Below, one piece after another: positions 1-6,258 of a stretch of 8,222 bases of DNA (positions are counted from its first letter, which is position 1; every line of letters starts with the position of its first letter). Below the pieces are notes generated by a model. That model ran no database searches, was not told the DNA's origin, and saw only the letters and a program-made list of their open reading frames with translations. A program made the translations under genes and the position numbers. Origin of the DNA: Armatimonadota bacterium (lineage in GTDB: Bacteria > Armatimonadota > Zipacnadia > Zipacnadales > FEN-943); contig JANZZA010000547.1 in the NCBI GenBank assembly GCA_026419655.1, positions 1-8,222 of the forward strand, given 5' to 3'.

Positions 1-914
1 GCGGGTGTGAGAAGGACTATCCATCCTGCCTCGCCGGTAACGGGGTTGACCCGCGCGCGGATGACCGCGCCCGGGCCGAGCATGTCGGGCGGCGCGGGCT
101 TGCCCCCGGCATCCACCAGCGTCGCCATGTCCATCAAACGAAGGGCCGTCCCATCCTCCAGCAGCACGGTCCCGCCTTCGGACTGCTGGACGGTTCCTTC
201 CACCTGTTTGTACTCGCCCGCCAGGGTTCTGACCTGGTCGTTTTCGTCCAGCACCGCCACCACCCAGTCGCCGAGGCGCAGGTCTCCGACTGTGGCCTGC
301 TGGAGAGCGCCGCCGGTCCGCCGGAGCGTGATTTTTGCGGTGGCGGGAACGGCAAGGGCATGGTAGCGGGAAGTTGTCGTTTCGAAGATAACTATCGCCC
401 GAGGCGGCCCGGAGAGGATTTGCGTTAATGTGCCGGCAATTCGCCTGCCCTGCGGGACGAAGGACAGAGTAGCCGTCTCCGTGGCTGGGTCCCAGCTCAA
501 TTCTCCGCCAAAGACTTCTGCCACGGTCTGCAGTGGAATATACGTAGTGTCACCCACCACCGTGGCCGCCAGGGGTAACTCGTGCGGCTGACCATCAACG
601 GAGGCGGTAGTTTTGCCGACCCAGATCTTGAGCACCCTCTGGTCTTTGGTGGCCGTCAGGCTACGGGTCTTCGGGTCCCAGACGGTCGTGCAGCCGATGG
701 CTGTAAGGATTTCTCTGGCCGGGGCAAGCGTATGCCCCAGCATACGCACGGGCGGCCTAGTAGGCTGCCAGGGCTGCTCGTCCAGGATTATGTAGGGGCC
801 GCCTGTTGCGGTAGCAGAAGCGCCGGGGCCGGGCTGGGCCACACATCTCGCCGTGCCCAAGAAGGCTACCAGCGCCGCCAGGCCAAACAAGCTCCTCTTC
901 AGTGCCTGAGCCAA
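1..914 (-). CDS. Secreted copper-amine-oxidase-N-terminal-like (stalk domain) protein, C-terminus cut by window edge
   Basis: A frame of 304 codons stays open to the window edge. It starts at a TTG preceded by GGGAGGG at a 6-nt spacing; no ATG lies near, so the TTG start is favoured. Residues 1-27 look like a signal peptide: KR at 7-8, a hydrophobic stretch at 10-20 and likely cleavage after ARCVA. TARC is a poor lipobox, so a lipoprotein is less likely. Residues about 55-150 fit two halves of the stalk domain (PF07833 type): HTLAPAREILTAIG then VWDPKTRSLT, and TTYIPLQTVAEVFGG then LSWDPATETATL. Residues 158-304 look beta-rich, with a GDWVVAVLDE segment and a GTVQQSEGGTVLLEDGT segment, and I cannot name that part. 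Such domains are common in exported or cell-surface proteins of Firmicutes and Armatimonadota; no catalytic residues for amine oxidation are seen. The kinase gene upstream on the same strand is 300 bp away with a repeat between, so co-transcription is uncertain. Confidence 0.85.
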   Translation of the reverse strand, partial: MAQALKRSLFGLAALVAFLGTARCVAQPGPGASATATGGPYIILDEQPWQPTRPPVRMLGHTLAPAREILTAIGCTTVWDPKTRSLTATKDQRVLKIWVGKTTASVDGQPHELPLAATVVGDTTYIPLQTVAEVFGGELSWDPATETATLSFVPQGRRIAGTLTQILSGPPRAIVIFETTTSRYHALAVPATAKITLRRTGGALQQATVGDLRLGDWVVAVLDENDQVRTLAGEYKQVEGTVQQSEGGTVLLEDGTALRLMDMATLVDAGGKPAPPDMLGPGAVIRARVNPVTGEAGWIVLLTP

Positions 915-920
915 TTTGCA

Positions 921-927
921 CCCTCCC
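921..927 (-). promoter_or_regulatory. Ribosome binding site that fixes a TTG start
   Basis: On the minus strand GGGAGGG lies 6 nt before the TTG at 914. This is the only good Shine-Dalgarno/start pair at the head of the stalk-domain frame and is the reason for choosing the TTG. Confidence 0.7.
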
Positions 928-1032
928 TGACCGCCTATTTCATCTGAATGAGCCACCCGAGGCCGCAGTACTGCCCGGTTGCGCAGCATACCCCTCACTC
1001 CGTGCCACGGGCTGAGGACGCCTGCGCCATCC

Positions 1033-1162
1033 GGAGACTGTTGCAAAACTCGCTTACCGGCTATTGGATGCGACCGTGAGTATAAGGGGCGGGCACACGG
1101 CAATGTCCAATTGTCCATTTGCTGCATCTGAGTAGGCCGACATTATGTTTTGCGACAGTCCC
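1033..1162 (+). repeat. Intergenic palindromic repeat, copy A (130 bp)
   Basis: Copy A starts GGAGACTGTTGCAAAAC and ends GTTTTGCGACAGTCCC. The arms pair over about 16 positions, with one T-G wobble and one A-C mismatch. A second stem GCTTAC (1052-1057) with GTAGGC (1132-1137) matches the second stem of copy B. The internal block GTATAAGG corresponds to GGTAAAAGG in the other copies, and CGACATTATG to CAACACCAGG. It lies between two minus-strand genes, with the element oriented plus. Confidence 0.85.
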
Positions 1163-1214
1163 TTTGGGGATTCGCCGCCACATGCCCTGGACCTGTGTGA
1201 AGCCACTACCGCTG

Positions 1215-2222
1215 TCAATAAAAGTATCCCCAATCGGGCGGCAGGTTAGGCGTCTGCGAAATGAGAACGTCAAGGTCATGGTTGTCGGCCGGTGTGCCTA
1301 TGTCGGCCCAGAGGCGAAGGAGCGCCCCAAAAACAGCCGGCAGGACTGGAGGACACAGTTGAAGCCCCGGCCCCAGGGAGTCGAGCATTCTCGCGAAGTG
1401 GTAGCGCAGGGAGGGCGACCGGGCAGCCAGCCCGCCTACCAGGGCTACTCTTCGGCTTTCAGGCGTCTTTGCCAGCCTGCTGGCGCACGAGCTGGCCAGC
1501 TGCGCGAGTGCAGTGGCTGCTTTCTCAATTATGCCGGTCCCTACTTCGTCGCCCTCAGCGGCTGCTTTCTCGACGGTGAGGGCAAGCTCGGCAAAGTCTC
1601 GGGGCGTCCTGGCCGGGTCTCTGGCCCAGGCAATGAGGTCTTCGGGACGCGAGCATCCGGTGGCGCGCAGCACAAAATCGGTGAGGATGGTGTCGGGGCC
1701 TCGGCCATCGTGGGCCCGCGCAACGGCCCGGAGAGCCTGGCTGCCCATCCACCACGCCCCCCCAACGTCGTCAATTTCCCGCCCCCAGCCGCCAGCCAGC
1801 GCCTCAGCGCCCCGGCCATCCCGTCCATAAGCCACCGAGCCCGTGCCTGCGATAACCACGATGCCCCGACCCGACGGGAACGCACCCCAGAGGGCTGCTT
1901 CGGCGTCGGTTATGGCCACGACGTGCTCCGCGACATGTGCTGCGTTCAGGAGCTCCAGGAGGTCGGCCCGGCCCGCTCGTCCCGCACCGGCCACCGCGAG
2001 GCCCAGCCCGATCAGCCTGGTCCCGGCCCCCAGCGGCGCCGAGGCCTCGCTCAGGGTGCGACGGATGGCATCTGCTGAAGCTTCCCGACAGGTCGGGTGA
2101 TATGCGCCGGCTGGCCCAGAGCCAACTCCAACTACCCGTCCTGTCTCGTCTGTGATAACGCACCTTGTGCGGCTGGCCCCAGCGTCTACGCCTGCATAGA
2201 AGCCCCTCTCGCAGCGAGACAT
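1215..2222 (-). CDS. BadF/BadG-family ATPase, N-acetylglucosamine-kinase-like sugar kinase
   Basis: 335 residues, near the usual length of the family. The ASKHA fold is seen in order: phosphate-1 loop GVDAGASRTR (11-20), a likely catalytic-region aspartate in ITDAEAALWGAF (D106), phosphate-2 loop AGTGSVAYG (125-133), GGWG plus DDVGGAWWMG (144-160, the counterpart of the family's GDEGSGYWIG) and an adenosine-site glycine pair in VALVGGLAA (259-267). PVLPAVFGALLRLW (292-305) is the usual family tail. Relatives phosphorylate N-acetylglucosamine or similar sugars with ATP in the cytoplasm; the substrate cannot be read from sequence alone, and a 2-hydroxyacyl-CoA dehydratase activase is unlikely because no cysteine cluster is seen. 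The start is the ATG before SRCERGFYAG, where homology should begin; it has no clear Shine-Dalgarno. The frame stays open upstream to 2834, but that part crosses a repeat and the glgA start. Divergent from glgA. Confidence 0.88.
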   Translation of the reverse strand: MSRCERGFYAGVDAGASRTRCVITDETGRVVGVGSGPAGAYHPTCREASADAIRRTLSEASAPLGAGTRLIGLGLAVAGAGRAGRADLLELLNAAHVAEHVVAITDAEAALWGAFPSGRGIVVIAGTGSVAYGRDGRGAEALAGGWGREIDDVGGAWWMGSQALRAVARAHDGRGPDTILTDFVLRATGCSRPEDLIAWARDPARTPRDFAELALTVEKAAAEGDEVGTGIIEKAATALAQLASSCASRLAKTPESRRVALVGGLAARSPSLRYHFARMLDSLGPGLQLCPPVLPAVFGALLRLWADIGTPADNHDLDVLISQTPNLPPDWGYFY

Positions 2223-2228
2223 GGTTTC

Positions 2229-2257
2229 AGAGTAAGATAGCGTCTCACCGGCGTCAA
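2229..2257 (-). promoter_or_regulatory. Candidate promoter for the kinase, possibly leaderless
   Basis: On the minus strand TTGACG (2257-2252) is followed after 17 nt by TACTCT (2234-2229), which fits the TAnnnT form of a -10 box. It ends 6 nt before the ATG, so transcription would begin at or next to the start codon. That would explain the missing Shine-Dalgarno. The -10 match is only partial. A perfect TTGACA further up (2322-2317 region) has no fitting -10. Confidence 0.3.
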
Positions 2258-2437
2258 CGCAGCGGGCCGCCAAGGAGCAATTGGGTTTCCTGCGGTCGTG
2301 GACGCGACGGAGCAACTTGTCAAGTGCGCGCGCAACGTGAAGGGCCGGGCAGGACAATTCTGCGGGTTGGTCGCGTTGCACCTGACAGGTGTCTCGCCCG
2401 CCGCGACGTACGCCGGAAGGCAGCACATAAAACCGGG

Positions 2438-2561
2438 GGAGACTGTTGCAAAAGTTGCTTTCCCGGCCGCCAGAGGAAATCGCGGGTAAAAGGTCAGTCG
2501 TACAGACTTGTGCAGTTTCCTTGGGCTGGGGAAGCCGACACCAGGTTTTGCAACAGTCTCC
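2438..2561 (+). repeat. Intergenic palindromic repeat, copy B (124 bp), best-preserved hairpin
   Basis: The arms GGAGACTGTTGCAAAA (2438-2453) and TTTTGCAACAGTCTCC (2546-2561) are perfectly complementary over 16 bp. Inside, GCTTTCCCGGCC (2457-2468) pairs with GGCTGGGGAAGC (2524-2535) over 12 positions, two of them G-U. Then AGGAAA (2474-2479) pairs with TTTCCT (2516-2521), and GTACA (2500-2504) can pair with TGTGC (2509-2513) at the tip. The strand opposite the short GTT linker carries CGACACCAGG, conserved in the other copies. The element sits between the divergent kinase and glgA, where it could affect both. Confidence 0.92.
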
Positions 2562-2688
2562 GGGGTAATGTTGGCTAAGGACAAGGCATCCCTGTGAGGC
2601 TCTGAGCCGCTGTTCCGATGTGGCTATGTGCTCATACGGTGGCGCGGCTTTGTGACGGTCGTGAGCTGACCAAACCATGACTGACCAC

Positions 2689-2694
2689 AGGAGG
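2689..2694 (+). promoter_or_regulatory. Ribosome binding site of glgA
   Basis: AGGAGG lies 6 nt before the ATG at 2701. It selects this start over the in-frame ATG at 2677, which would add eight residues ahead of the conserved MKVLFVSAE. Confidence 0.85.
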
Positions 2695-2700
2695 TCTGAG

Positions 2701-4146
2701 ATGAAGGTCCTGTTTGTCTCTGCCGAAGTGACGCCCTTTGCCAAGGTGGGCGGGCTGGCCGACGTAGCCGGGTCCCTGCCAAAGGCCATGCGGCAGCTTG
2801 GCGTGGATATTCGCGTCGTGATGCCCAAGTACAAGGGCGTGGAAAACGCTAGAGCAGAGCTGCGCCGCGTCCTTGCCGGCTGTGCTGTCCCGATGCCCGG
2901 CTGGACTTCCGGGTGCGCTCTCGACGAAGCGACGCTCCCCGGCAGCGACGTGCCGGTTTACCTGGTCGAGCACAACGACTATTTTTGGCGGGAGCACATT
3001 TATGGCCCTCCGGGCGGAGCATACCCGGACAACCTTGAGCGGCTCAGTTTTCTCTGCCGGGCGGCGCTGGCCGTGCTGGAGCCGCTGGGATGGGCGCCGG
3101 ACGTTTTCCACCTCAATGACTGGCACACGGCGCCCCTGGCAATCCTTGTGCGCCAGCGCGGCCTTCCCCACGCCACCGTCTTCACCGCCCATAACCTCGG
3201 CGGCGGCTACCAGGGCGTCTTCCCCGGCGAGCAAGCCTGGGTCCTTGGGATTGATGCATCTCAGCCGTGGACAACCAAGTTTCTCTCGCCCAGCCAGGTA
3301 AACCTCGCCCGGGCCGGCCTTACCTGCGCCGATATGATAAGCACGGTCAGCCCGACGTATGCCCGGGAAGTGCGCGACCCGGCCATAGGCGCTGGCGTGG
3401 ATGACCTCGTTCGCGAGCGCGGCGAGGATGTCTGGGGAATACTCAACGGCATTGACTACGACTTTTGGAATCCGGCCACGGACCGCTTTCTCGACCCGGC
3501 GGACGGCTACGCCAACTTTGGCCCAGATGACCTGTCGGGAAAGGCGGCATGCAAGGCCGCCCTGCAGGCAGAGATGGGCTTGCCGCCCCGGGCTGATGTG
3601 CCCTTGATGGCAATGGTGACGCGCCTCGACGCTCAGAAGGGCCTAGACCTCGTGCGCGCAGTATTGCCAGACCTCAGCGGCGTCCAGCTCGTTATTCTCG
3701 GCACCGGGGCGCACGAGTACGAAAACTTCTTCGCCCAGGAAGCGCAGGTGCGCTCCGACGTGGCGGTGGCGCTGAAGTTTGATGAGCGCCTCGCCCACCG
3801 CATCTACGCCGGTGCGGACATGTTCCTCATGCCTTCGCGCTTCGAGCCGTGCGGGTTGGGTCAGATGATTGCCCTGCGCTACGGTACTATACCCATCGTT
3901 CGCGCCACGGGTGGGCTGGCCGACACCGTGCACGAGGATGGCCCGCACGCCAATGGCTTCGTCTTTACAGACTATTCGGCGCTAGCCCTCCGTGCCGCCC
4001 TGGACAGGGCCATCGCGGCCTATCGCGACAAGAGGCTATGGGCACGCCTCGTGGCCAACGCCATGGCCTGCGATTTTTCGTGGGGAGCATCGGCAAGGCG
4101 CTACCTGCAGCTATATGAGGGGGCTTTGGCTAAGAAGCACCTCTGA
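2701..4146 (+). CDS. glgA: Glycogen synthase (glycosyltransferase family 5)
   Basis: 481 residues, the normal length for bacterial GlgA. This retaining GT-B enzyme extends alpha-1,4-glucan chains from a nucleotide glucose, usually ADP-glucose in bacteria, in the cytoplasm. The N-terminal domain opens MKVLFVSAEVTPFAKVGGLADV with the KxGGL glucosyl-donor motif; K15 is at the same place as in E. coli GlgA. HLNDWHTA (137-144), FTAHNLGGGYQGVFP (161-175) and ILNGIDYDFWNPATD (247-261) are family blocks. The C-terminal Rossmann domain begins near MVTRLDAQKGLDL (305-317) and carries PSRFEPCGLGQ (378-388), whose E382 matches the E. coli catalytic-site glutamate, followed by GTIPIVRATGGLADTV (395-410). 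All key residues are present. It is divergent from the kinase and convergent with the UroD-like gene. No other glycogen gene (glgB, glgC, glgP) is in the window, so it is not in a visible glg operon. Confidence 0.97.
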   Translation: MKVLFVSAEVTPFAKVGGLADVAGSLPKAMRQLGVDIRVVMPKYKGVENARAELRRVLAGCAVPMPGWTSGCALDEATLPGSDVPVYLVEHNDYFWREHIYGPPGGAYPDNLERLSFLCRAALAVLEPLGWAPDVFHLNDWHTAPLAILVRQRGLPHATVFTAHNLGGGYQGVFPGEQAWVLGIDASQPWTTKFLSPSQVNLARAGLTCADMISTVSPTYAREVRDPAIGAGVDDLVRERGEDVWGILNGIDYDFWNPATDRFLDPADGYANFGPDDLSGKAACKAALQAEMGLPPRADVPLMAMVTRLDAQKGLDLVRAVLPDLSGVQLVILGTGAHEYENFFAQEAQVRSDVAVALKFDERLAHRIYAGADMFLMPSRFEPCGLGQMIALRYGTIPIVRATGGLADTVHEDGPHANGFVFTDYSALALRAALDRAIAAYRDKRLWARLVANAMACDFSWGASARRYLQLYEGALAKKHL

Positions 4147-4171
4147 GACGCTACAGACCCCGGCCTGTCCT

Positions 4172-4211
4172 CTGGCTTCGCGTTCAGCACATCATGCCTG
4201 AACGTTGCCAG
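4172..4211 (+). terminator. Stem-loop downstream of glgA, possible terminator
   Basis: CTGGC and CGTTCAG (4172-4176, 4181-4187) pair with CTGAACG and GCCAG (4198-4204, 4207-4211) around a 10-nt loop. The two stems are separated by a 4/2-nt internal loop. It begins 25 nt after the glgA stop. The bases after it are not T-rich, so it is not a classic intrinsic terminator; it may instead protect the mRNA 3' end. Confidence 0.35.
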
Positions 4212-4269
4212 GGCCGCGCTTGTAGCATAAAGCACAGCGAGGCCTACAATGTTTGCGGAAAGAGACTCA

Positions 4270-4395
4270 GGGACAGTGCTGGAGAAGTCGCTTCGCCGCA
4301 TCCGAGACGCGGTCGCAGGTAAAAGGCCGGGCGCACACAGTTGCACACCTTCTTCGCTCCCCCTAGGCCAACACCGGCTTCTGCCACAGTGCCCC
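4270..4395 (+). repeat. Intergenic palindromic repeat, copy C (126 bp), diverged
   Basis: Begins GGGACAGTGCTGGAGAAG and ends CTTCTGCCACAGTGCCCC; the first arm and the reverse complement of the second match at 13 of 18 positions. Relative to the other copies both arms changed at the same paired site (AAAAG to AGAAG on one side, matching TTCT on the other), which keeps the pair. Internal GGTAAAAGG and CAACACCGG blocks are well preserved, as is a stem of GCTT with AGGC. Lies between the convergent glgA and UroD-like genes. Confidence 0.8.
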
Positions 4396-4490
4396 GAGAG
4401 ACAGCTTTATTGTATGGCTTCCCTGGTGACAGCCTCACAGTCGCACTTCTGGCTGACAACGACCTCTTTTCCCAGGGTCGGTTGCCCGGT

Positions 4491-5618
4491 TTAACGTGTA
4501 CCGAAAGCCTTCCGGGCAAGGTCAAGCCACAGGTTTGCCCGCCACAGGAGATCTTCTTCCCCTCGCAGAGGCGTCAGGCCGGATGTTCCCAGGCTGAAAC
4601 TGTGCGGCGCTTCGGCGAGCTTCTCGGCCTTCTCCCAGAGCTTGCGCTCCATTTGCTGCGGCGAATCCACCATCACATCATTTGGATGCACGGCTATTGC
4701 AAGGTGCTTCGACGGCGGGATGTTGGCCAAGGATTGCCCCAGGTCGGTCCAGGGGCTGACTTCCAGCGCCTGCAAGGATTCGAGCTGCAAAAGATATGGC
4801 TGCAGGGGCGTCTGGTCGCCACAGGAGTGGATGCTGCCGATGACCTTGTGGTGAGCCTCGATGCGCTTGTAGTACGGCAAGACGAAGTCGGCGAAAATTC
4901 CTGGCGATATATAGGGCACGTTGAGCCAGTCGTCAGCGACCCAGGTAGGTCCGACTTCAGTGCCCAGGTATGCCGCCTGGGCCGTGTACCAGGCGTTGCG
5001 CTGCTCCACGAGAAAGCTCATTAGCGCGTGGACGAATTCCGGCCGCTCGCGGGTGTCCGTAAGGAAGTTCTCATAGCCGCGAAGCTGGATAGCCAGGTCC
5101 AGGCAGCCGCGGTTCCAGGTCATGAAGCCAATGCTGAGACGGTTGCCTGCCAGTGCTTGCAAGTCGTCGTACCAGCGAAGGGCTCTGGGCATCCAGCCCG
5201 ACGAATAAAAATCCACTGGCTGTAGCAGGCTCAGGTCGGGCGTGCGGGTCATCGGATGGTCTGTGTCAAGCAGGGGGCCACCGTGGGAGTGCACGCCAAG
5301 GCCCATTCCGAAGAAAGTGTATTCGGGATAGTGGCCGAGCCAGGCGGGCACGAAGGTTGTGATAGGCGTATCGTCGCGGATGTTGCGAAAAAGCCAGAGT
5401 CTCTGGCGGAGGTAGTTCTCCAGGTAGTAAACGGGGTCGTGAAAATAGCGCTCAGGGTCAATGTTAAAAAGGCTGACCCAGGCGATAGGGTCTTCCATTG
5501 CGACGCTGAGCCGCGGTTTCGTTGTCGAATTGACGCGAGCCTGGTTTTGCGCGCTGCGCTCGGCCTCGCAAACTTCGTCAACGAGGGTCTCTAGCTCGCG
5601 GGTCAGAGATTCCGCCAT
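4491..5618 (-). CDS. Uroporphyrinogen decarboxylase (UroD) superfamily protein, probable methyltransferase relative
   Basis: 375 residues from the ATG before AESLTREL. The best family mark is IHSCGDQTPLQPYLLQLESLQALEV (263-287): the HxCG motif before the beta strand occurs in corrinoid-dependent methyltransferases of the UroD fold (MtaA/CmuA type), where His and Cys help bind zinc. VADDWLNVPYISPGIFADFVLPYYKRI (227-253) is another common block of these proteins. True HemE signatures near the N-terminus are not seen, so haem synthesis is unlikely. Residues 1-45 look helical. No corrinoid protein or activator gene is in the window, so any methyl donor is unknown. The frame could start at a TTG at 5633; the ATG at 5618 is chosen because GGGGG lies 8 nt ahead of it. 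No signal peptide, so cytoplasmic. Convergent with glgA and divergent from the ABC operon across a large gap. Confidence 0.8.
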   Translation of the reverse strand: MAESLTRELETLVDEVCEAERSAQNQARVNSTTKPRLSVAMEDPIAWVSLFNIDPERYFHDPVYYLENYLRQRLWLFRNIRDDTPITTFVPAWLGHYPEYTFFGMGLGVHSHGGPLLDTDHPMTRTPDLSLLQPVDFYSSGWMPRALRWYDDLQALAGNRLSIGFMTWNRGCLDLAIQLRGYENFLTDTRERPEFVHALMSFLVEQRNAWYTAQAAYLGTEVGPTWVADDWLNVPYISPGIFADFVLPYYKRIEAHHKVIGSIHSCGDQTPLQPYLLQLESLQALEVSPWTDLGQSLANIPPSKHLAIAVHPNDVMVDSPQQMERKLWEKAEKLAEAPHSFSLGTSGLTPLRGEEDLLWRANLWLDLARKAFGTR

Positions 5619-5639
5619 CAGTGCGACCCCCAAATGCGC

Positions 5640-5645
5640 ATAATA
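5640..5645 (-). promoter_or_regulatory. Candidate -10 box of the UroD-like gene
   Basis: TATTAT on the minus strand (5645-5640) would place the transcript start near 5633, giving a leader of about 15 nt before the ATG at 5618. No good -35 lies 16-18 nt upstream. A 10-bp perfect palindrome GCCGATCGGC (5680-5689) is about 35 bp further upstream and could be an operator. Confidence 0.3.
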
Positions 5646-5824
5646 AAACCGCCCGGTCCCTCATTTTCGCAGCAGGGTTGCCGATCGGCCAGCAGTGTCC
5701 CGCCGTGCCCTTGCGCTGCCGGCTCAGAGTATTCCAGCGAAATTTGACGGAGCCTGCAACGGGGTACCGGAAAGGTTTTTTCTGGGGTGAGTGGTGCGAG
5801 ATTCGCTTCGGCGTAGCTGTCGGT

Positions 5825-5891
5825 CTGTGCGGGGCACAGGTTTGCATCGGCAAGTGATACCGCGCGGGCGTGGTTTACTCGTGAAACGACG
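5825..5891. other. Pair of small hairpins in the gap
   Basis: CTGTGC (5825-5830) and GCACAG (5834-5839) form a perfect 6-bp stem with a 3-nt loop. CGTGGTTT (5869-5876) pairs with AAACGACG (5884-5891) with one mismatch and a 7-nt loop, followed by ATTTT. They may end a transcript, but no gene is seen just upstream on the plus strand. Confidence 0.3.
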
Positions 5892-5925
5892 ATTTTGGAG
5901 CAGTCACCTCGGGGAAGGTCTCTTT

Positions 5926-6048
5926 GGGGACTGTTGCAGAGGTCATCTTACCGCCTCCTTGACACGGTTGCCGGTAAAGATCGGGCGCAGGGCGTTGTAC
6001 ACTTTCCTCACTCTGGATACGCCAACACCAGGTTTTGCGACAGTCCCC
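5926..6048 (+). repeat. Intergenic palindromic repeat, copy D (123 bp)
   Basis: Begins GGGGACTGTTGCAGAGG and ends GGTTTTGCGACAGTCCCC. The arms pair over 16 positions if G-U pairs are allowed (three of them). Position 3 is a G-C pair here but an A-T pair in copy B, a compensatory change. Internal GGTAAAGAT corresponds to GGTAAAAGG, and CAACACCAGG is intact. It lies 74 bp from copy E, which is inverted. Confidence 0.9.
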
Positions 6049-6122
6049 GTTGAAAAGGGAGTATTCAGTTTATTCGGGATTTTGTTTCAGGTAGGAAAGA
6101 GCAGGGCCCGGAGAATCACCTT

Positions 6123-6247
6123 GGTGGTCCAGCCTAAAACCCGGTGTTGGCTTATACAGGGCCACAAAAGTGCATAAACTTATGTGTCCCACCTTTTGCC
6201 CTGGAGCCCATCTGCGGGGCGGTGCAGAAACTGTTGCAACAGTATCC
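6123..6247 (-). repeat. Intergenic palindromic repeat, copy E (125 bp), inverted
   Basis: Read on the minus strand it begins GGATACTGTTGCAACAG, carries GGGCAAAAGG and CAACACCGGG, and ends GGTTTTAGGCTGGACCACC. One arm is badly eroded. The other has become a self-complementary 14-mer, ACTGTTGCAACAGT (6230-6243). It is the only copy on the minus strand and stands head-on to copy D. Confidence 0.8.
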
Positions 6248-6258
6248 TTCCGAATACT

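Larger units (their letters stand above)
915..1214. other. Intergenic gap between kinase stop and stalk-domain gene
   Basis: This 300-bp gap lies between two minus-strand genes. It holds the ribosome binding site at 921-927 and repeat copy A (1033-1162). I see no convincing -35/-10 pair for the stalk gene and no clear hairpin plus T-run after the kinase stop. The other open frames here are unsupported. Confidence 0.6.
2223..2700. other. Divergent intergenic region between kinase and glgA
   Basis: This 478-bp region holds the candidate kinase promoter near 2222, repeat copy B (2438-2561) and the glgA ribosome binding site. I could not find a convincing sigma-70 promoter for glgA between 2562 and 2690. 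Confidence 0.6.
4147..4490. other. Convergent intergenic region between glgA and the UroD-like gene
   Basis: This 344-bp region between two converging genes contains a stem-loop (4172-4211), a shorter inverted repeat TTGTAG/CTACAA (4220-4225 with 4244-4249) and repeat copy C (4270-4395). I see nothing coding. The stems may act as terminators from either side, but there is no strong T-run. Confidence 0.55.

Noticed and set aside
1..914. Lipoprotein assignment for the stalk-domain protein
   Set aside because: The only cysteine near the hydrophobic core is in TARC, which does not fit a lipobox; signal peptidase I cleavage is more plausible.
1119..2078. 319-codon open frame on the plus strand
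   Set aside because: It lies opposite the kinase gene, has no recognisable domain or ribosome binding site, and is a GC-rich shadow.
2430..2570. 8-bp target duplications around repeat B
   Set aside because: The flanking bases (AAACCGGG-like on the left, GGGGTAAT-like on the right) do not match, so recent IS6-type insertion is not shown.
2223..2834. Upstream extension of the kinase reading frame
   Set aside because: It runs through repeat B and antisense to the start of glgA, and ASKHA homology begins just after the ATG at 2222. The frame is open because the DNA is GC-rich.
2632..3234. 200-codon minus-strand frame opposite glgA
   Set aside because: The peptide shows no family features, while the plus strand encodes complete GlgA motifs.
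4341..5024. 227-codon plus-strand frame opposite the UroD-like gene
   Set aside because: It begins inside repeat C and is antisense to a well-supported gene.
5619..5633. Start of the UroD-like protein at the TTG at 5633
   Set aside because: It adds only MGVAL; the ATG at 5618 has a GGGGG tract 8 nt upstream, whereas the candidate -10 box would put the transcript start at about the TTG itself.
1033..6247. CRISPR array
   Set aside because: The repeats are about 125 bp, far apart and separated by genes; no short regular repeat/spacer pattern and no cas gene.
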